From the NCBI RefSeq assembly GCF_014207985.1, contig NZ_JACHMI010000001.1:9841001-9905000 (forward strand): DNA of 64,000 nt, written 5' to 3'. The notes under the pieces were generated by a model. That model was given only the letters and a program-made list of their open reading frames with translations, was not told where the DNA came from and made no database searches. Shown in pieces: positions 26,827 through 35,510 of the stretch (position 1 is its first letter; the number at the start of each line of letters is the position of its first letter). The stretch comes from Nonomuraea rubra. Lineage in GTDB: Bacteria > Actinomycetota > Actinomycetes > Streptosporangiales > Streptosporangiaceae. The position numbers and the translations under genes are program-made.

Positions 26827-26866
26827 GGGTATAGCGAACTATTCTTACGAACAGGACGCTATACCC
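26827..26866. promoter_or_regulatory. Inverted repeat operator before the ABC permease unit
   Basis: GGGTATAGCG (26827-26836) and CGCTATACCC (26857-26866) are perfect 10-bp arms 20 nt apart, just before the ribosome site of the 12-codon leader. This looks like a TetR/GntR-type operator over the promoter of the leftward permease unit. The regulator is not encoded next to it. Confidence 0.6.
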
Positions 26867-26894
26867 ACGTATAGCTAGGAGGCAAGGCCGCAGA

Positions 26895-28025
26895 TCAGGC
26901 CGGGGTGACCTGCCAGGTGACGCCGTGCGTGGTGAGGTGGTCGAGGAAGGAGGCCGGGTCGAAGGCCTGCGCGGGCGTCAGCGCCCCCGCCGGCGCGCCG
27001 TCCGCGACGAGGCGGCGCGCACCCTCGACGGCGATCACCGCCGTCATCCCGTACGGGTCGAGACCCGTCACCCAGCCCCGCGCCCGCTTCCCGTCCTCGC
27101 CGGTCGCCTGGGCCAGCAGCAGCCAGCGCGAGGCCAGCCTGGCCGCCTCGTCCGGGATCTCCGGGACGCTGTCCACGACGTCGGGCGTCAGCGCGGAGAA
27201 CATGGCCGCCACCTCGGTACGGATCGCGCTCCGCACCCGCCGCGCACGCACGTGCCGGGGGATGGTGACCACGCCGGGCAACGCGAACACGGCGACGGGC
27301 ACCTCACCGTCCTCCCCCGGCACGGCGATCGAGGCCGGACCGGCACCCGATGCGCCGATCGAGGCAGAGCCGGCACCCAAGGCGGCAGCCAGGGCAGGTT
27401 CCGCGCCCCCGCCGGCCGCCTCCGCCTCCACCTCCAGCTCCGCTGGATGCCACTGCCCGTCCGTGTAGGCCAGCGCCCCCTGCTCGAACACCTCCCCCAT
27501 CGACCGGGCCGTCCCCCGCGACGCCGCCCCGGGCCGCCGCAGATCCGCGACGAGCACCTCGGCCACCTCGGCCACCCCGTCCACCCCGGCGGAGCCCACG
27601 CGCTCGGCCACCAGGTGCGCGATCAGGTCCCCCGGCCCGCCGTCGTCGGCCATGGCGGGCACGACCGTCACCCCGGCCCGTACGGCCTCCTCACCCAGCC
27701 CGTCGAGCACCCTCCTGAGGTAGTGCTGCTCCCCGGTGGTGTCCAGGTAGTGCGCCCCGGCGGCGATCGCGGCCCTGATGACCGGCTCCCCGAGCACCGT
27801 GAACGGCCCGGCACAGTTGATCACCACCGGGCAGTCCCCGAACGCGTCCGCGAGCGCCGCCGGCTCGTCGAGCCCGGCCACCCTGACGGCCTCCGCGCCA
27901 TCCGCGACGCTCCGCAACCGCTCCTCCGACCGCCCGACGAGCACCGGCGTGAACCCCCGCCGCCGCACCTCCGCCACCGTGAGCCGTCCAGTGAACCCGC
28001 TCGCCCCATGAATCGCGACCCTCAT
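26895..28025 (-). CDS. Saccharopine dehydrogenase-like NADP-binding protein
   Basis: A 376-residue protein with an N-terminal Rossmann domain (VAIHGASGFTGRLTVAEVRRR; VVINCAGPFTVLGEPV; HYLDTTGEQHYLR) typical of the saccharopine dehydrogenase / trans-acting enoyl reductase family. The middle has an alanine/glycine-rich stretch (about 205-235) with a small repeat (GAGSASIGASGAGPASI). GAAGGAGG precedes the ATG. It is divergent from an AraC regulator. Reaction unknown; probably an oxidoreductase. Confidence 0.8.
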   Translation of the reverse strand: MRVAIHGASGFTGRLTVAEVRRRGFTPVLVGRSEERLRSVADGAEAVRVAGLDEPAALADAFGDCPVVINCAGPFTVLGEPVIRAAIAAGAHYLDTTGEQHYLRRVLDGLGEEAVRAGVTVVPAMADDGGPGDLIAHLVAERVGSAGVDGVAEVAEVLVADLRRPGAASRGTARSMGEVFEQGALAYTDGQWHPAELEVEAEAAGGGAEPALAAALGAGSASIGASGAGPASIAVPGEDGEVPVAVFALPGVVTIPRHVRARRVRSAIRTEVAAMFSALTPDVVDSVPEIPDEAARLASRWLLLAQATGEDGKRARGWVTGLDPYGMTAVIAVEGARRLVADGAPAGALTPAQAFDPASFLDHLTTHGVTWQVTPA

Positions 28026-28146
28026 CGCTTCCTCCTTCGTTTATGCAGCTCACGCTAGGAGGAAACGAGGCACGCGCCCATGTCCGCAGATCCGCTCACC
28101 ATGTCCGATCGTCCACGGTCATGGCCCAGCGGGATACCGTACGGAC

Positions 28147-29097
28147 ATGGACGTGCTCAGTGACGCCATCACCGCCATGCGCACCGGCCTGCCGCACGCC
28201 TCGCGCACGCGCATGCGCGGCCCCTGGGGCGTGCGCTTCCAGCCGCAGCAGGGCGCCGGCTTCCACGTGATCCTGCAAGGGTCGTGCTGGCTGCTGCCCG
28301 CCACCGGCGAGCCCGTCCGGCTGGGGGTGGGGGACGTGGTGTTCCTGCCGCGCGAGCTGGGTCACGGGCTCGCGGACGCGGTCACGACGCCGCTGGTGGA
28401 GGCCACCCCCCGGTTCAACGACGGCTCCCCCATCGGCAGCCTCGACCATGACGGCCCCGGCCCGCTGACGGAGATGTTGTGCGGCGCGTACCGGTTCGAC
28501 CAGACCAGGCTGCACCCGCTGCTGACCGAGCTGCCCGACGTCATGCACATCCCGGCCAGGATCGGCCACCACCCCTCGCTCAGCGGCGCGATCGAGCTGC
28601 TCGGCCGCGAGCTCGCGTCCGTCCCCGGCCCGCACGACGGCACCGCTCCCGCCCAGGGCTTCGAGACGGCCACGCGGGCGCTGCTCGACGCCCTGCTCGT
28701 GTACGTGCTGCGCGCCTGGTACGACAGCCACGAACCCGCCACCGGCTGGGGCGCGGCCCTGCGCGACCCGGCGGTCACGGCGGCGCTGCGGGCCATCCAC
28801 CAGCATCCGGCGACCCCGTGGACGGTGCAGTCGCTGGCCGCCAGGGCGGGGCTGTCGCGGGCGGCGTTCGCGCAGCGGTTCGCGAGCAAGGTGGGGGCGC
28901 CGCCGCTGGCGTACCTGACGTGGTGGCGGATGACGACGGCGGCGCGGCTGCTGCGCGACACCGACCTCCCGCTGCGGGCGGTGGCGGAGCGCACGGGGTA
29001 CGCCACGGAGTTCGCCTTCGCCAAGGCGTTCAAGCGGGAGTTCGGCACGGCCCCCGGCCGCTACCGGAGCGAGCCGGGCCAGCTCTTCTCCGCCTAG
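28147..29097 (+). CDS. AraC-family transcriptional regulator with cupin domain
   Basis: A 316-residue regulator. The N-terminal cupin-type ligand domain (about 15-180; VILQGSCWLLPATGEPVRLG, GDVVFLPRELGHGL) is followed by two helix-turn-helix motifs (about 220-310; TVQSLAARAGLSRAAFAQRF and AERTGYATEFAFAKAFKRE). The 121-bp gap to the divergent saccharopine-dehydrogenase-like gene makes that gene its likely target. Confidence 0.88.
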   Translation: MDVLSDAITAMRTGLPHASRTRMRGPWGVRFQPQQGAGFHVILQGSCWLLPATGEPVRLGVGDVVFLPRELGHGLADAVTTPLVEATPRFNDGSPIGSLDHDGPGPLTEMLCGAYRFDQTRLHPLLTELPDVMHIPARIGHHPSLSGAIELLGRELASVPGPHDGTAPAQGFETATRALLDALLVYVLRAWYDSHEPATGWGAALRDPAVTAALRAIHQHPATPWTVQSLAARAGLSRAAFAQRFASKVGAPPLAYLTWWRMTTAARLLRDTDLPLRAVAERTGYATEFAFAKAFKREFGTAPGRYRSEPGQLFSA

Positions 29098-29123
29098 GGT
29101 CACCGCACACCCTGGCGCTCCAT

Positions 29124-29161
29124 CCTCACTTTGCGCGATCATTCATGCACCGAAAGTGAGG
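29124..29161. promoter_or_regulatory. Perfect 9-bp inverted repeat at the start of the DUF4239-like gene
   Basis: CCTCACTTT (29124-29132) and AAAGTGAGG (29153-29161) are perfect arms 20 nt apart. The right arm covers the GTG (29156) and the likely ribosome site of the next gene. It may be an operator, or an RNA hairpin that hides the start. Confidence 0.5.
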
Positions 29162-29950
29162 ATCCCTTTGTTCATCGCCACCATCGGCCTGCTCATCGCC
29201 GCGACGGTCGCCGCGCTGGCCGGCCTCGCCGCGTACGTCGCCAGCCGCGTCATCCCCGCACAGACCCGCCAGGACTACCGCGACAGCAGCGGGGTGGTCA
29301 CCGGCATCGTCGGCACCCTCTTCGCGGTCAGCATCGGCCTGGTCGTCGTCGCCGCGTGGAACCAGGTCAACACCGCCACCGAGACCAGCGCGACCGAGGC
29401 CAGCAACCTGACCGACGTCTACTGGTACTCCCGCACGCTGCCCGCGCCCCAGCGCGCCGCCCTGCAGAGCCTCGCCGCCGGCTACACCACCACGGTCATC
29501 CGCGAGGAGTGGCCACTCATGGCCGGGCAGCACCGCCTGTCGCAGAACGCCTGGAGAGCCTCCGAGCAGCTGCGTGCCTTCTTCCAGACCCTCCAGCCGG
29601 ACGGCGGCGGGCCGTCCGCCCGCTACGGGCAGGCCATGTCCCGCATGCAGGCCGTCCTGGACGCCCGCCGCTCGCGCGCCCAGATGGCCGACACCGGCGT
29701 GCCGCCGCTGCTGTGGGTGGCGCTGGCGGGCTGCGGGCTGGTGGCGCTGCTGCCCGCGATCCTCTGCGGCAGCCCCAACCGCAAGGTGCACCTCACCATG
29801 GCGGCGGCGGTGGGGGGCATGGTGGGGCTGGTGCTGTTCCTGGTCTACCAGCTCGACTTCCCGTTCAGCGGCGGCATCTCGGTCTCTCCCGCCGCCTTCG
29901 AGCAGGCCCTCGACCGCTTCGACAGCATCCGGGCGCTCGGCGCCGGGTAG
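29156..29950 (+). CDS. DUF4239-like integral membrane protein
   Basis: A 264-residue protein with membrane segments at about 5-28, 45-68, 183-200 and 208-230, and a long polar loop (70-180) between the second and third. It resembles DUF4239 (bestrophin-like) proteins. GTG 29156 is given as the start, but TTG 29168, with TGAGG 6 nt before it, is an equally good choice. A broken paralogue lies at 36463-37065. Function unknown; the family is thought to include channel-like proteins. Confidence 0.72.
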   Translation: MRIPLFIATIGLLIAATVAALAGLAAYVASRVIPAQTRQDYRDSSGVVTGIVGTLFAVSIGLVVVAAWNQVNTATETSATEASNLTDVYWYSRTLPAPQRAALQSLAAGYTTTVIREEWPLMAGQHRLSQNAWRASEQLRAFFQTLQPDGGGPSARYGQAMSRMQAVLDARRSRAQMADTGVPPLLWVALAGCGLVALLPAILCGSPNRKVHLTMAAAVGGMVGLVLFLVYQLDFPFSGGISVSPAAFEQALDRFDSIRALGAG

Positions 29951-29966
29951 GCCGCTGGAGGCCCGG

Positions 29967-30740
29967 CTAGACCTGGTTGGGGATCGCGCCGCCGTAGCGC
30001 CGGTCGCGCTTGGCGAAGATCTCGCACGCGTCCCACAGGTCCCGCCGGTCGAAGTCGGGCCACAGCCGGTCGAGGAAGACCATCTCGGCGTAGGCCGACT
30101 GCCAGAGCAGGAAGTTGGAGAAGCGCTGCTCCCCCGACGAGCGCAGGAACAGGTCGACCGGCGGGATCTCCGGCTCGTCCAGGTACCGGGAGAAGACCTT
30201 CTCGTTCACCTTGGACGGCTTGACCCGCCCGGCCGCGATGTCCTGCGCCAGCTTGACGGCGGCGTCGACGATCTCGGCCTGCCCGCCGTAATTGACGCAG
30301 AACTGCAATGTCAGCGTCCGGTTGGACGTGGTCATCTCCTCGGCCGTCTGCAGCTCGGAGATGACGCTCTTCCACAGCCGCCCCGGCCGGCCCGCCCAGC
30401 GTACGCGCACGCCCATCGCGTTGAGCTCGTCGCGCCGCCGCCGGATCACGTCGCGGTTGAACCCCATGAGGAAGCGCACCTCGTCGGGGGACCGCTTCCA
30501 GTTCTCCGTCGAGAACGCGTACGCGCTCAGGTAGGGGATGCCCAGCTCGATGGCGCCCTCGATGACGTCGAACAGCGAGGACTCGCCCGCCTTGTGCCCC
30601 TCCGTGCGGGGCAGGCCACGGGCCTTGGCCCAGCGGCCGTTGCCGTCCATGACGATGGCGACGTGCCGGGGCACCAGCTCGCGCGGGATGGGCGGCGGGG
30701 TCGCTCCCGACGGGTGCGGGGACGGAGGTCGTACGTTCAC
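29967..30740 (-). CDS. uppS: Polyprenyl diphosphate synthase (isoprenyl transferase, UppS family)
   Basis: A 257-residue cis-prenyltransferase that makes the long-chain polyprenyl diphosphate lipid carrier for cell-wall precursors. Evidence includes [20 protein letters not shown] with the catalytic Asp, [23 protein letters not shown], and the C-terminal [18 protein letters not shown] and [18 protein letters not shown] start with GGGAG upstream, overlapping the recO stop by 4 nt (GTGA). recO-uppS is the standard order in actinobacteria. Confidence 0.93.
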   Translation of the reverse strand: MNVRPPSPHPSGATPPPIPRELVPRHVAIVMDGNGRWAKARGLPRTEGHKAGESSLFDVIEGAIELGIPYLSAYAFSTENWKRSPDEVRFLMGFNRDVIRRRRDELNAMGVRVRWAGRPGRLWKSVISELQTAEEMTTSNRTLTLQFCVNYGGQAEIVDAAVKLAQDIAAGRVKPSKVNEKVFSRYLDEPEIPPVDLFLRSSGEQRFSNFLLWQSAYAEMVFLDRLWPDFDRRDLWDACEIFAKRDRRYGGAIPNQV

Positions 30741-31471
30741 GCGGGCTCCCTTTCGACGTGTCGGAGAGAGCGTATTCCGTGTTCGAGGTGCCATTGCAGG
30801 TATGCGGCGACCAGGCCGCTGCACTCGCTGCGGTGGCGCTGCTCGGAGGCGTCCGCGGTGACCCAGTCGCCGCGCAGCAGCGCCGTCATGAGCCCGATCG
30901 TCTCTCCCGCGGGCACGGCCGAGCCGGACGGCTTGCACGCCCCGCACACCACGCCACCGGCCACGATGGCGAACGCCCTGATCGCCGGCGCCTGGCACTT
31001 CGCGCACGCCTCCAGCGCGGGGGCGTAGCCCGCCACGGCCAGGGAGCGCAGGAAGTAGGCGTCGAGGACCAGCCTGGCCTCGTGGCCGCGGTCGGCGAGC
31101 GTGCGCAGCCCGCCCACCAGCAGCAGGAACTGCCGCAGCGCCGGCTCCTTCTCCCCGTGGGTGAGCCGGTCGGCGGTCTCCAGCATCGCGCTGCCGGCGG
31201 TGTAGCGGGGGTAGTCGGCGGCCAGCGCCTCCCCGTAGGGCCTGATCGTCTCCGCCTGGGTGACGACGTCGAGCGTGCGGCCGGTGTGCAGCTGCACGTC
31301 GACGTGCGTGAACGGCTCCAGCCGCGCGCCGAAGCGCGACTTCGTGCGGCGGACGCCTCGCGCCACCGCCCGGATCTTGCCCGTGCGCTTGGCCAGGATG
31401 GTGACGATGCGGTCTGCCTCACCGAGTTTCTGGGTGCGCAGGACCACGCCTTCGTCACGGTAGAGACTCAC
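30737..31471 (-). CDS. recO: DNA repair protein RecO
   Basis: A 244-residue RecO, which helps load RecA with RecF and RecR. The N-terminal OB fold (about 1-80; [21 protein letters not shown]) is followed by a helical part and a four-cysteine zinc site (CAKC at 157-160, CGAC at 177-180). GTG start. A 20-bp hairpin lies about 60-80 bp upstream. Coupled to uppS. Confidence 0.92.
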   Translation of the reverse strand: MSLYRDEGVVLRTQKLGEADRIVTILAKRTGKIRAVARGVRRTKSRFGARLEPFTHVDVQLHTGRTLDVVTQAETIRPYGEALAADYPRYTAGSAMLETADRLTHGEKEPALRQFLLLVGGLRTLADRGHEARLVLDAYFLRSLAVAGYAPALEACAKCQAPAIRAFAIVAGGVVCGACKPSGSAVPAGETIGLMTALLRGDWVTADASEQRHRSECSGLVAAYLQWHLEHGIRSLRHVEREPA

Positions 31472-31529
31472 TCGGACATCTTACGGCCGGCCTGTATACC
31501 GGTGGACGAAACGTTACGGGCATGCTCTT

Positions 31530-31549
31530 GTGACGCGACTTTGCGTCAC
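31530..31549. promoter_or_regulatory. Inverted repeat between recO and the CDP-alcohol phosphatidyltransferase gene
   Basis: GTGACGC GACTTT GCGTCAC is a 7-bp-armed palindrome in the 151-bp divergent control region. It could be an operator serving either gene; no T run makes a terminator unlikely. Confidence 0.45.
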
Positions 31550-31622
31550 TCTCACTAGACTTTGACGTCTGTCCCCGCATTACCCGTTGTTCAACCCCCC
31601 GCTACCGCCTCGAAAGGGAGTC

Positions 31623-33164
31623 ATGACCCGCGTGGTCCTGCTGGGCGCCTCGCCCGGCCCCGACATCTCTCCGACCGGCCTGAGGCTGGCCGCGCTTTCC
31701 GGCAATCCCACCGTGTCCGAACGGCTGCGCAGCCAGCTCGCCGCCATGGATCCGCGTTTCGCCACGATCCCGACGGACAACGTCGCGACCGCCCTGCGCG
31801 CCCTGGCCGACGTCGCCGAGCAAGCAACGGAGAGCCTGTTCATCATCCCTGAGAACTCTGTCGTCCATGACGAGCTGATCTACCAGATCACCAAGTCCAA
31901 GCGCGGTGCGCTGGCGCTCGTCGCGAAAGAGCCGCGGGTGGGGGTGACGGAGGACAACGGCCTGGAGGAGAACGGTCCCGAGGACAACGCCGCCGAGGAC
32001 CGCATCCCCATCGACGAGGCCGACCCCGAGATCGGCATGAACCGCGTGGAGGGCCTGCCCGTCCGCGTACGGGTCGGCAAGTCGCGCGTGGTCTCGGCGG
32101 GCACCGCGAGCCACGCCGTGACCAGGCCCAACGCCGTGGCGCTCGGCCCGCTGCACGTCAGCGCGCGCAACGCGCCGAAGCTCGCCGAGACCTGCCGCGA
32201 GCTCGCGGCCATGGCCGACCGGTTCGGCGCCGACGACGACCTCGTCCAGCTCGTGGTGTTCGGCCTGGTGCGCAACGGCGTGTCGGTTGGCATCCGGGGC
32301 CGCCGCGACCTGTTCTACCGCCGGGTCACCACCCAGGAGGAGATCAACGAGGCCGGCGCCGAGATGGCCGGGATGGACGAGGACCGCTCCCGGCTGAACA
32401 ACGCGGTCAAGGGCGCCGACGGCTTCTTCACCACGTTCTTCGTCTCCACCTACTCCCGCTACATCGCCCGCTGGGCCGCCCGCCGCGGGCTGACGCCCAA
32501 CCAGGTGACGCTGATCTCGATCGTCCTCGGCGTGGCGGCCGCCGCCTGCTTCGCCACCGGCGAGCGTCCCTGGATGGTGCTGGGCGGCGTGCTGATCTAC
32601 TTCGCCTTCGTCTTCGACTGCGTCGACGGGCAGGTCGCCCGTTACGCCCGCAAGTTCGGCGTGCTCGGCGCCTGGCTGGACGCGACGTTCGACCGGTTCA
32701 AGGAGTACGTCGTCTTCGCGGGCCTGGCCGTCGGCTGGGTGGTCTCCGGCAACGGCGACGAGATCTGGATCCTGGCGCTGGCCGCGCTCGGCCTGCAGTC
32801 CGTACGCCACCTGCTCGACTTCTCCTTCGGCGTCGCCAACCGCCGCAAGCCTCCGGCTCCGCTGCCCACCACCCCGCTGGACGCCCCCGACGACCGTGAC
32901 CTGCGCCAGAAGCTGACCGCCCGCAAGGTGGAGCGCAGCCAGGGCCTGCGCGGCGTGCTGAAGATGTGGACGAAGGCCGGAAAGTACCGTGCGGTCCACT
33001 GGGCGCGTAAGATGATCGTCTTCCCCATCGGCGAGCGTTTCGCGGCCATCGCGATCACCGCCGCCCTCTTCGACGCCCGGATCACCTTCATCACCCTCGT
33101 GATCTGGGGCTCCGTCGCCGCCGCCTACACCCTCACCGGACGCCTCATGAGGTCGCTCGTATGA
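31623..33164 (+). CDS. CDP-alcohol phosphatidyltransferase with N-terminal nucleotidyltransferase-like domain
   Basis: A 513-residue membrane enzyme. The first ~250 residues look like a degenerate nucleotidyltransferase (TRVVLLGASPGPDISPTGL, LFIIPENSVVHDELI). The second half has membrane helices and the CDP-alcohol signature DCVDGQVARY with the following GVLGAWLDATFDRF, giving the Asp/Gly/Ala/Arg and two later Asp residues needed for metal and CDP binding. It should join a phosphorylated alcohol to a CDP-activated partner in the membrane. AAAGGGAG precedes ATG 31623. Its stop overlaps the next gene (ATGA). Confidence 0.85.
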   Translation: MTRVVLLGASPGPDISPTGLRLAALSGNPTVSERLRSQLAAMDPRFATIPTDNVATALRALADVAEQATESLFIIPENSVVHDELIYQITKSKRGALALVAKEPRVGVTEDNGLEENGPEDNAAEDRIPIDEADPEIGMNRVEGLPVRVRVGKSRVVSAGTASHAVTRPNAVALGPLHVSARNAPKLAETCRELAAMADRFGADDDLVQLVVFGLVRNGVSVGIRGRRDLFYRRVTTQEEINEAGAEMAGMDEDRSRLNNAVKGADGFFTTFFVSTYSRYIARWAARRGLTPNQVTLISIVLGVAAAACFATGERPWMVLGGVLIYFAFVFDCVDGQVARYARKFGVLGAWLDATFDRFKEYVVFAGLAVGWVVSGNGDEIWILALAALGLQSVRHLLDFSFGVANRRKPPAPLPTTPLDAPDDRDLRQKLTARKVERSQGLRGVLKMWTKAGKYRAVHWARKMIVFPIGERFAAIAITAALFDARITFITLVIWGSVAAAYTLTGRLMRSLV

Positions 33165-33883
33165 TCACCCAGCCGCAGGCCATGGCCACCCCCACGCCGG
33201 ACCCCGACGAGGAGCGCCGCCGCATCCAGACCGCCCGTCTCGTCGCCTACCGCGACGACGGGCCGCTCGCCCACTTCCTGGCCGGCAAGCTCGGCGCCGG
33301 CGTGCCGCCCGTGCCCGCCACGCTCGTGGCCCTGCTCGCCGTGGTCGCCGTCACGGTCGCGGGGCTGCTCGACTCCGGCGGCCCCATCCTGCTCCTGCCC
33401 GTGGCGATCGTGCTGCTGCTGGTGCTGCCCACGACGCCCCGCGACCACCTGGGCCGGTTCGACTGGCTCACCCCGCCGCTGCTGCGCGCGGCCGAGTTCT
33501 TCACCGTCATCGCGATCGGCCTGGCGGCCGACGCGCCGAAGTGGCTGCTGTTCGTGCTGGTGTACGTCGTGGGCTACCACACCTACGACACCGTCTACCG
33601 GACGCGGCAGAGCATCTGGCCGCCCGCCTGGGTGTTCCGGGCCGGGCTCGGCTGGGAGCTGCGGCTGCTGGTCATCGGTGCCGGGGCGGCGTTCGGCGTG
33701 CTGACGCCGGTGCTGGCGGTGCTGACGGCGTACCTGTTCGTGCTGTTCGCGGTGGAGAGCGTGACGAGCTGGGTGCGCCTCGACAAGGCCTCCGCCCAGG
33801 CGGGCGCCGACGCCGAGCAGGACCTGGAGGCCTCCCCCGAAGACGCCCTGGAGCAGGCGACAGGAGAGGCGGAGAAGGGCTGA
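33161..33883 (+). CDS. Integral membrane partner of the CDP-alcohol phosphatidyltransferase (DUF5941-like)
   Basis: A 240-residue protein with a polar N-terminus (1-45), about six membrane segments (about 48-205) and an acidic C-terminal tail (AGADAEQDLEASPEDALEQ). In some actinobacteria a similar domain (DUF5941) appears fused to a nucleotidyltransferase and CDP-alcohol phosphatidyltransferase, a recollection rather than a search result. The 4-nt overlap with the previous gene supports a joint complex. Confidence 0.65.
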   Translation: MITQPQAMATPTPDPDEERRRIQTARLVAYRDDGPLAHFLAGKLGAGVPPVPATLVALLAVVAVTVAGLLDSGGPILLLPVAIVLLLVLPTTPRDHLGRFDWLTPPLLRAAEFFTVIAIGLAADAPKWLLFVLVYVVGYHTYDTVYRTRQSIWPPAWVFRAGLGWELRLLVIGAGAAFGVLTPVLAVLTAYLFVLFAVESVTSWVRLDKASAQAGADAEQDLEASPEDALEQATGEAEKG

Positions 33884-33900
33884 GCCCTCCTCTCCCCCGT

Positions 33901-33935
33901 ACGGCGCCGCACACCCGTGCGGCGCCGTATTTCTT
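33901..33935 (+). terminator. Rho-independent terminator
   Basis: ACGGCGCCGCAC ACCC GTGCGGCGCCGT is a perfect 12-bp stem with a 4-nt loop, followed by ATTTCTTTCT. It lies 17 bp after the membrane-partner gene and closes that operon. Confidence 0.85.
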
Positions 33936-33952
33936 TCTCCGGGAAGCTGTTC

Positions 33953-34033
33953 GAGAGCGCTCTCCAGCGCCTTCGCCACATTCTTGACAGCCGGTAAACG
34001 CTGTGCTCAGATCTTGGAGAGAGCGCTCTCTCC
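33953..34033 (+). promoter_or_regulatory. Promoter with two AGCGCT-centred palindromes before the GH16 gene
   Basis: GAGAGCGCTCTC (33953-33964) and GGAGAGAGCGCTCTCTCC (34016-34033, perfect 18 bp) flank a likely promoter: TTGACA at 33984-33989 and TCAGAT at 34007-34012, 17 bp apart. AGCGCT-centred palindromes are typical of LacI-family sugar repressors such as CebR/CelR. Two sites around the promoter allow repression by looping or blocking. Confidence 0.75.
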
Positions 34034-34061
34034 AGCGCTCAGGCACCCCCCGGGAGAGAGT

Positions 34062-35450
34062 ATGACAACAGCGATCCGGCACCGGCGGCGCCTGGCGGCC
34101 GTCGCCGCGGCACTCGTGGCGCTCAGCGGCCTGCTCGTCAATCTGGCCGTCAGCGCCTCGGCCAGCGTCCCGTCCACCCCGTCGGGCTGGTCCCTCGTCT
34201 GGTCCGACGACTTCAACGGCGCCGCCAACACCCTGCCCTCGTCGAACAACTGGATCATCGACACCGGCCACTCGTACCCCGGCGGCCCGGCCAACTGGGG
34301 CACCGGCGAGGTCCAGAACTACACCTCCAGCACCGCCAACCTGAGCCTCGACGGCTCCGGCAACCTGCGCATCACGCCGCTGCGCAGCTCGTCCGGCGAG
34401 TGGACCTCCGCCCGCATCGAGACCAGGCGCGCCGACTTCAAGCCCGCCGACGGGCGCATCCTGCGCATCGAGAGCCGCCTGCAGATGCCGAACGTGACCG
34501 GCAGCGCCGCGCTCGGCTACTGGCCGGCGTTCTGGGCGCTCGGGGCGCCGTACCGGGGCAACTACTGGAACTGGCCGGCGATCGGCGAGTTCGACATCAT
34601 GGAGAACGTCAACGGCATCAACTCCGTCTGGGGCGTGCTGCACTGCGGCGTCAACCCGGGCGGCCCCTGCAACGAGACCACCGGCCTGGGCGCCAGCCGC
34701 GCCTGCCCCGGCTCGACCTGCCAGTCGGCCTACCACACCTACCGCTTCGAATGGGACCGCAGCGTCAGCCCCAACCAGCTGCGCTGGTACGTGGACGGGC
34801 AGCAGTTCCACGGCGTCAACCAGTCCCAGTTCGACGCCACGACCTGGAACAACATGACCGGCCACGCCGGCTACTTCCTGCTGCTCAACGTGGCCATGGG
34901 CGGCGCCTTCCCGAACGCCCTGGGCGGCCAGACCCCGACCGCGGCCACCGTCCCGGGGCGGCCGATGATGGTCGACTACGTGGCCGTCTGGCAGAGCGGC
35001 ACCGGCGGCACCGATCCCACCACCCCGCCGGGCGGCGTCGACGCCCGCTCCACCATCCAGGCCGAGCGCTACCAAGCCCAGTCGGGCACCATCGTCGAGA
35101 CCACCACCGACTCGGGCGGCGGCCAGAACGTCGGGGCGATCACCAACGGCGACTGGCTGCGCTACGACGGCGTCAACTTCGGCTCCACGCCGGCCACGCA
35201 GTTCAGGGCCAGGGTGGCCTCCGGCGCGGCGGCCGGGGTGAGCGGCCTGGTGCAGGTCCGCCTCGACAGCCCGACGGCCCCGCCCATCGGGGACTTCGCC
35301 CTGGCGAACACGGGCGGCTGGCAGAGCTGGCGCACGATCCCGGCCAACATCTCCGGGGTGACGGGCACGCACACGGTGTACCTGACCTTCTCCTCGGGCC
35401 AGCCGGCCGACTTCGTCAACGTCAACTGGTTCACGTTCGCGACCTCCTGA
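34062..35450 (+). CDS. Secreted GH16 glucanase with C-terminal CBM6-like domain
   Basis: A 462-residue exoenzyme. The signal peptide ends near residue 35 (LLVNLAVSASAS). The GH16 domain (about 42-310) holds the catalytic motif GEFDIMENV with both glutamates, plus WPAFWALG and NVAMGGAFP. A short linker (GGTDPTTPPGG) leads to a beta-sandwich (about 330-462; IQAERYQAQSG, NGDWLRYDGVNF, FVNVNWFTF) of CBM6 type. It probably cuts beta-1,3- or mixed-linked glucans. GGGAG lies 6 nt before ATG. The upstream palindromes imply sugar-responsive control. Confidence 0.9.
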   Translation: MTTAIRHRRRLAAVAAALVALSGLLVNLAVSASASVPSTPSGWSLVWSDDFNGAANTLPSSNNWIIDTGHSYPGGPANWGTGEVQNYTSSTANLSLDGSGNLRITPLRSSSGEWTSARIETRRADFKPADGRILRIESRLQMPNVTGSAALGYWPAFWALGAPYRGNYWNWPAIGEFDIMENVNGINSVWGVLHCGVNPGGPCNETTGLGASRACPGSTCQSAYHTYRFEWDRSVSPNQLRWYVDGQQFHGVNQSQFDATTWNNMTGHAGYFLLLNVAMGGAFPNALGGQTPTAATVPGRPMMVDYVAVWQSGTGGTDPTTPPGGVDARSTIQAERYQAQSGTIVETTTDSGGGQNVGAITNGDWLRYDGVNFGSTPATQFRARVASGAAAGVSGLVQVRLDSPTAPPIGDFALANTGGWQSWRTIPANISGVTGTHTVYLTFSSGQPADFVNVNWFTFATS

Positions 35451-35458
35451 TCAGCGGC

Positions 35459-35493
35459 ACGCCCGGGCGGGGAACCCCTCGCCCGGGCGTTTC
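35459..35493 (+). terminator. Rho-independent terminator after the GH16 gene
   Basis: ACGCCCGGGCG and CGCCCGGGCGT form an 11-bp stem around a 10-nt loop (GGGAACCCCT, itself able to pair), followed by a short T run. Confidence 0.72.
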
Positions 35494-35510
35494 CGGGCGA
35501 CAATGGTGCG

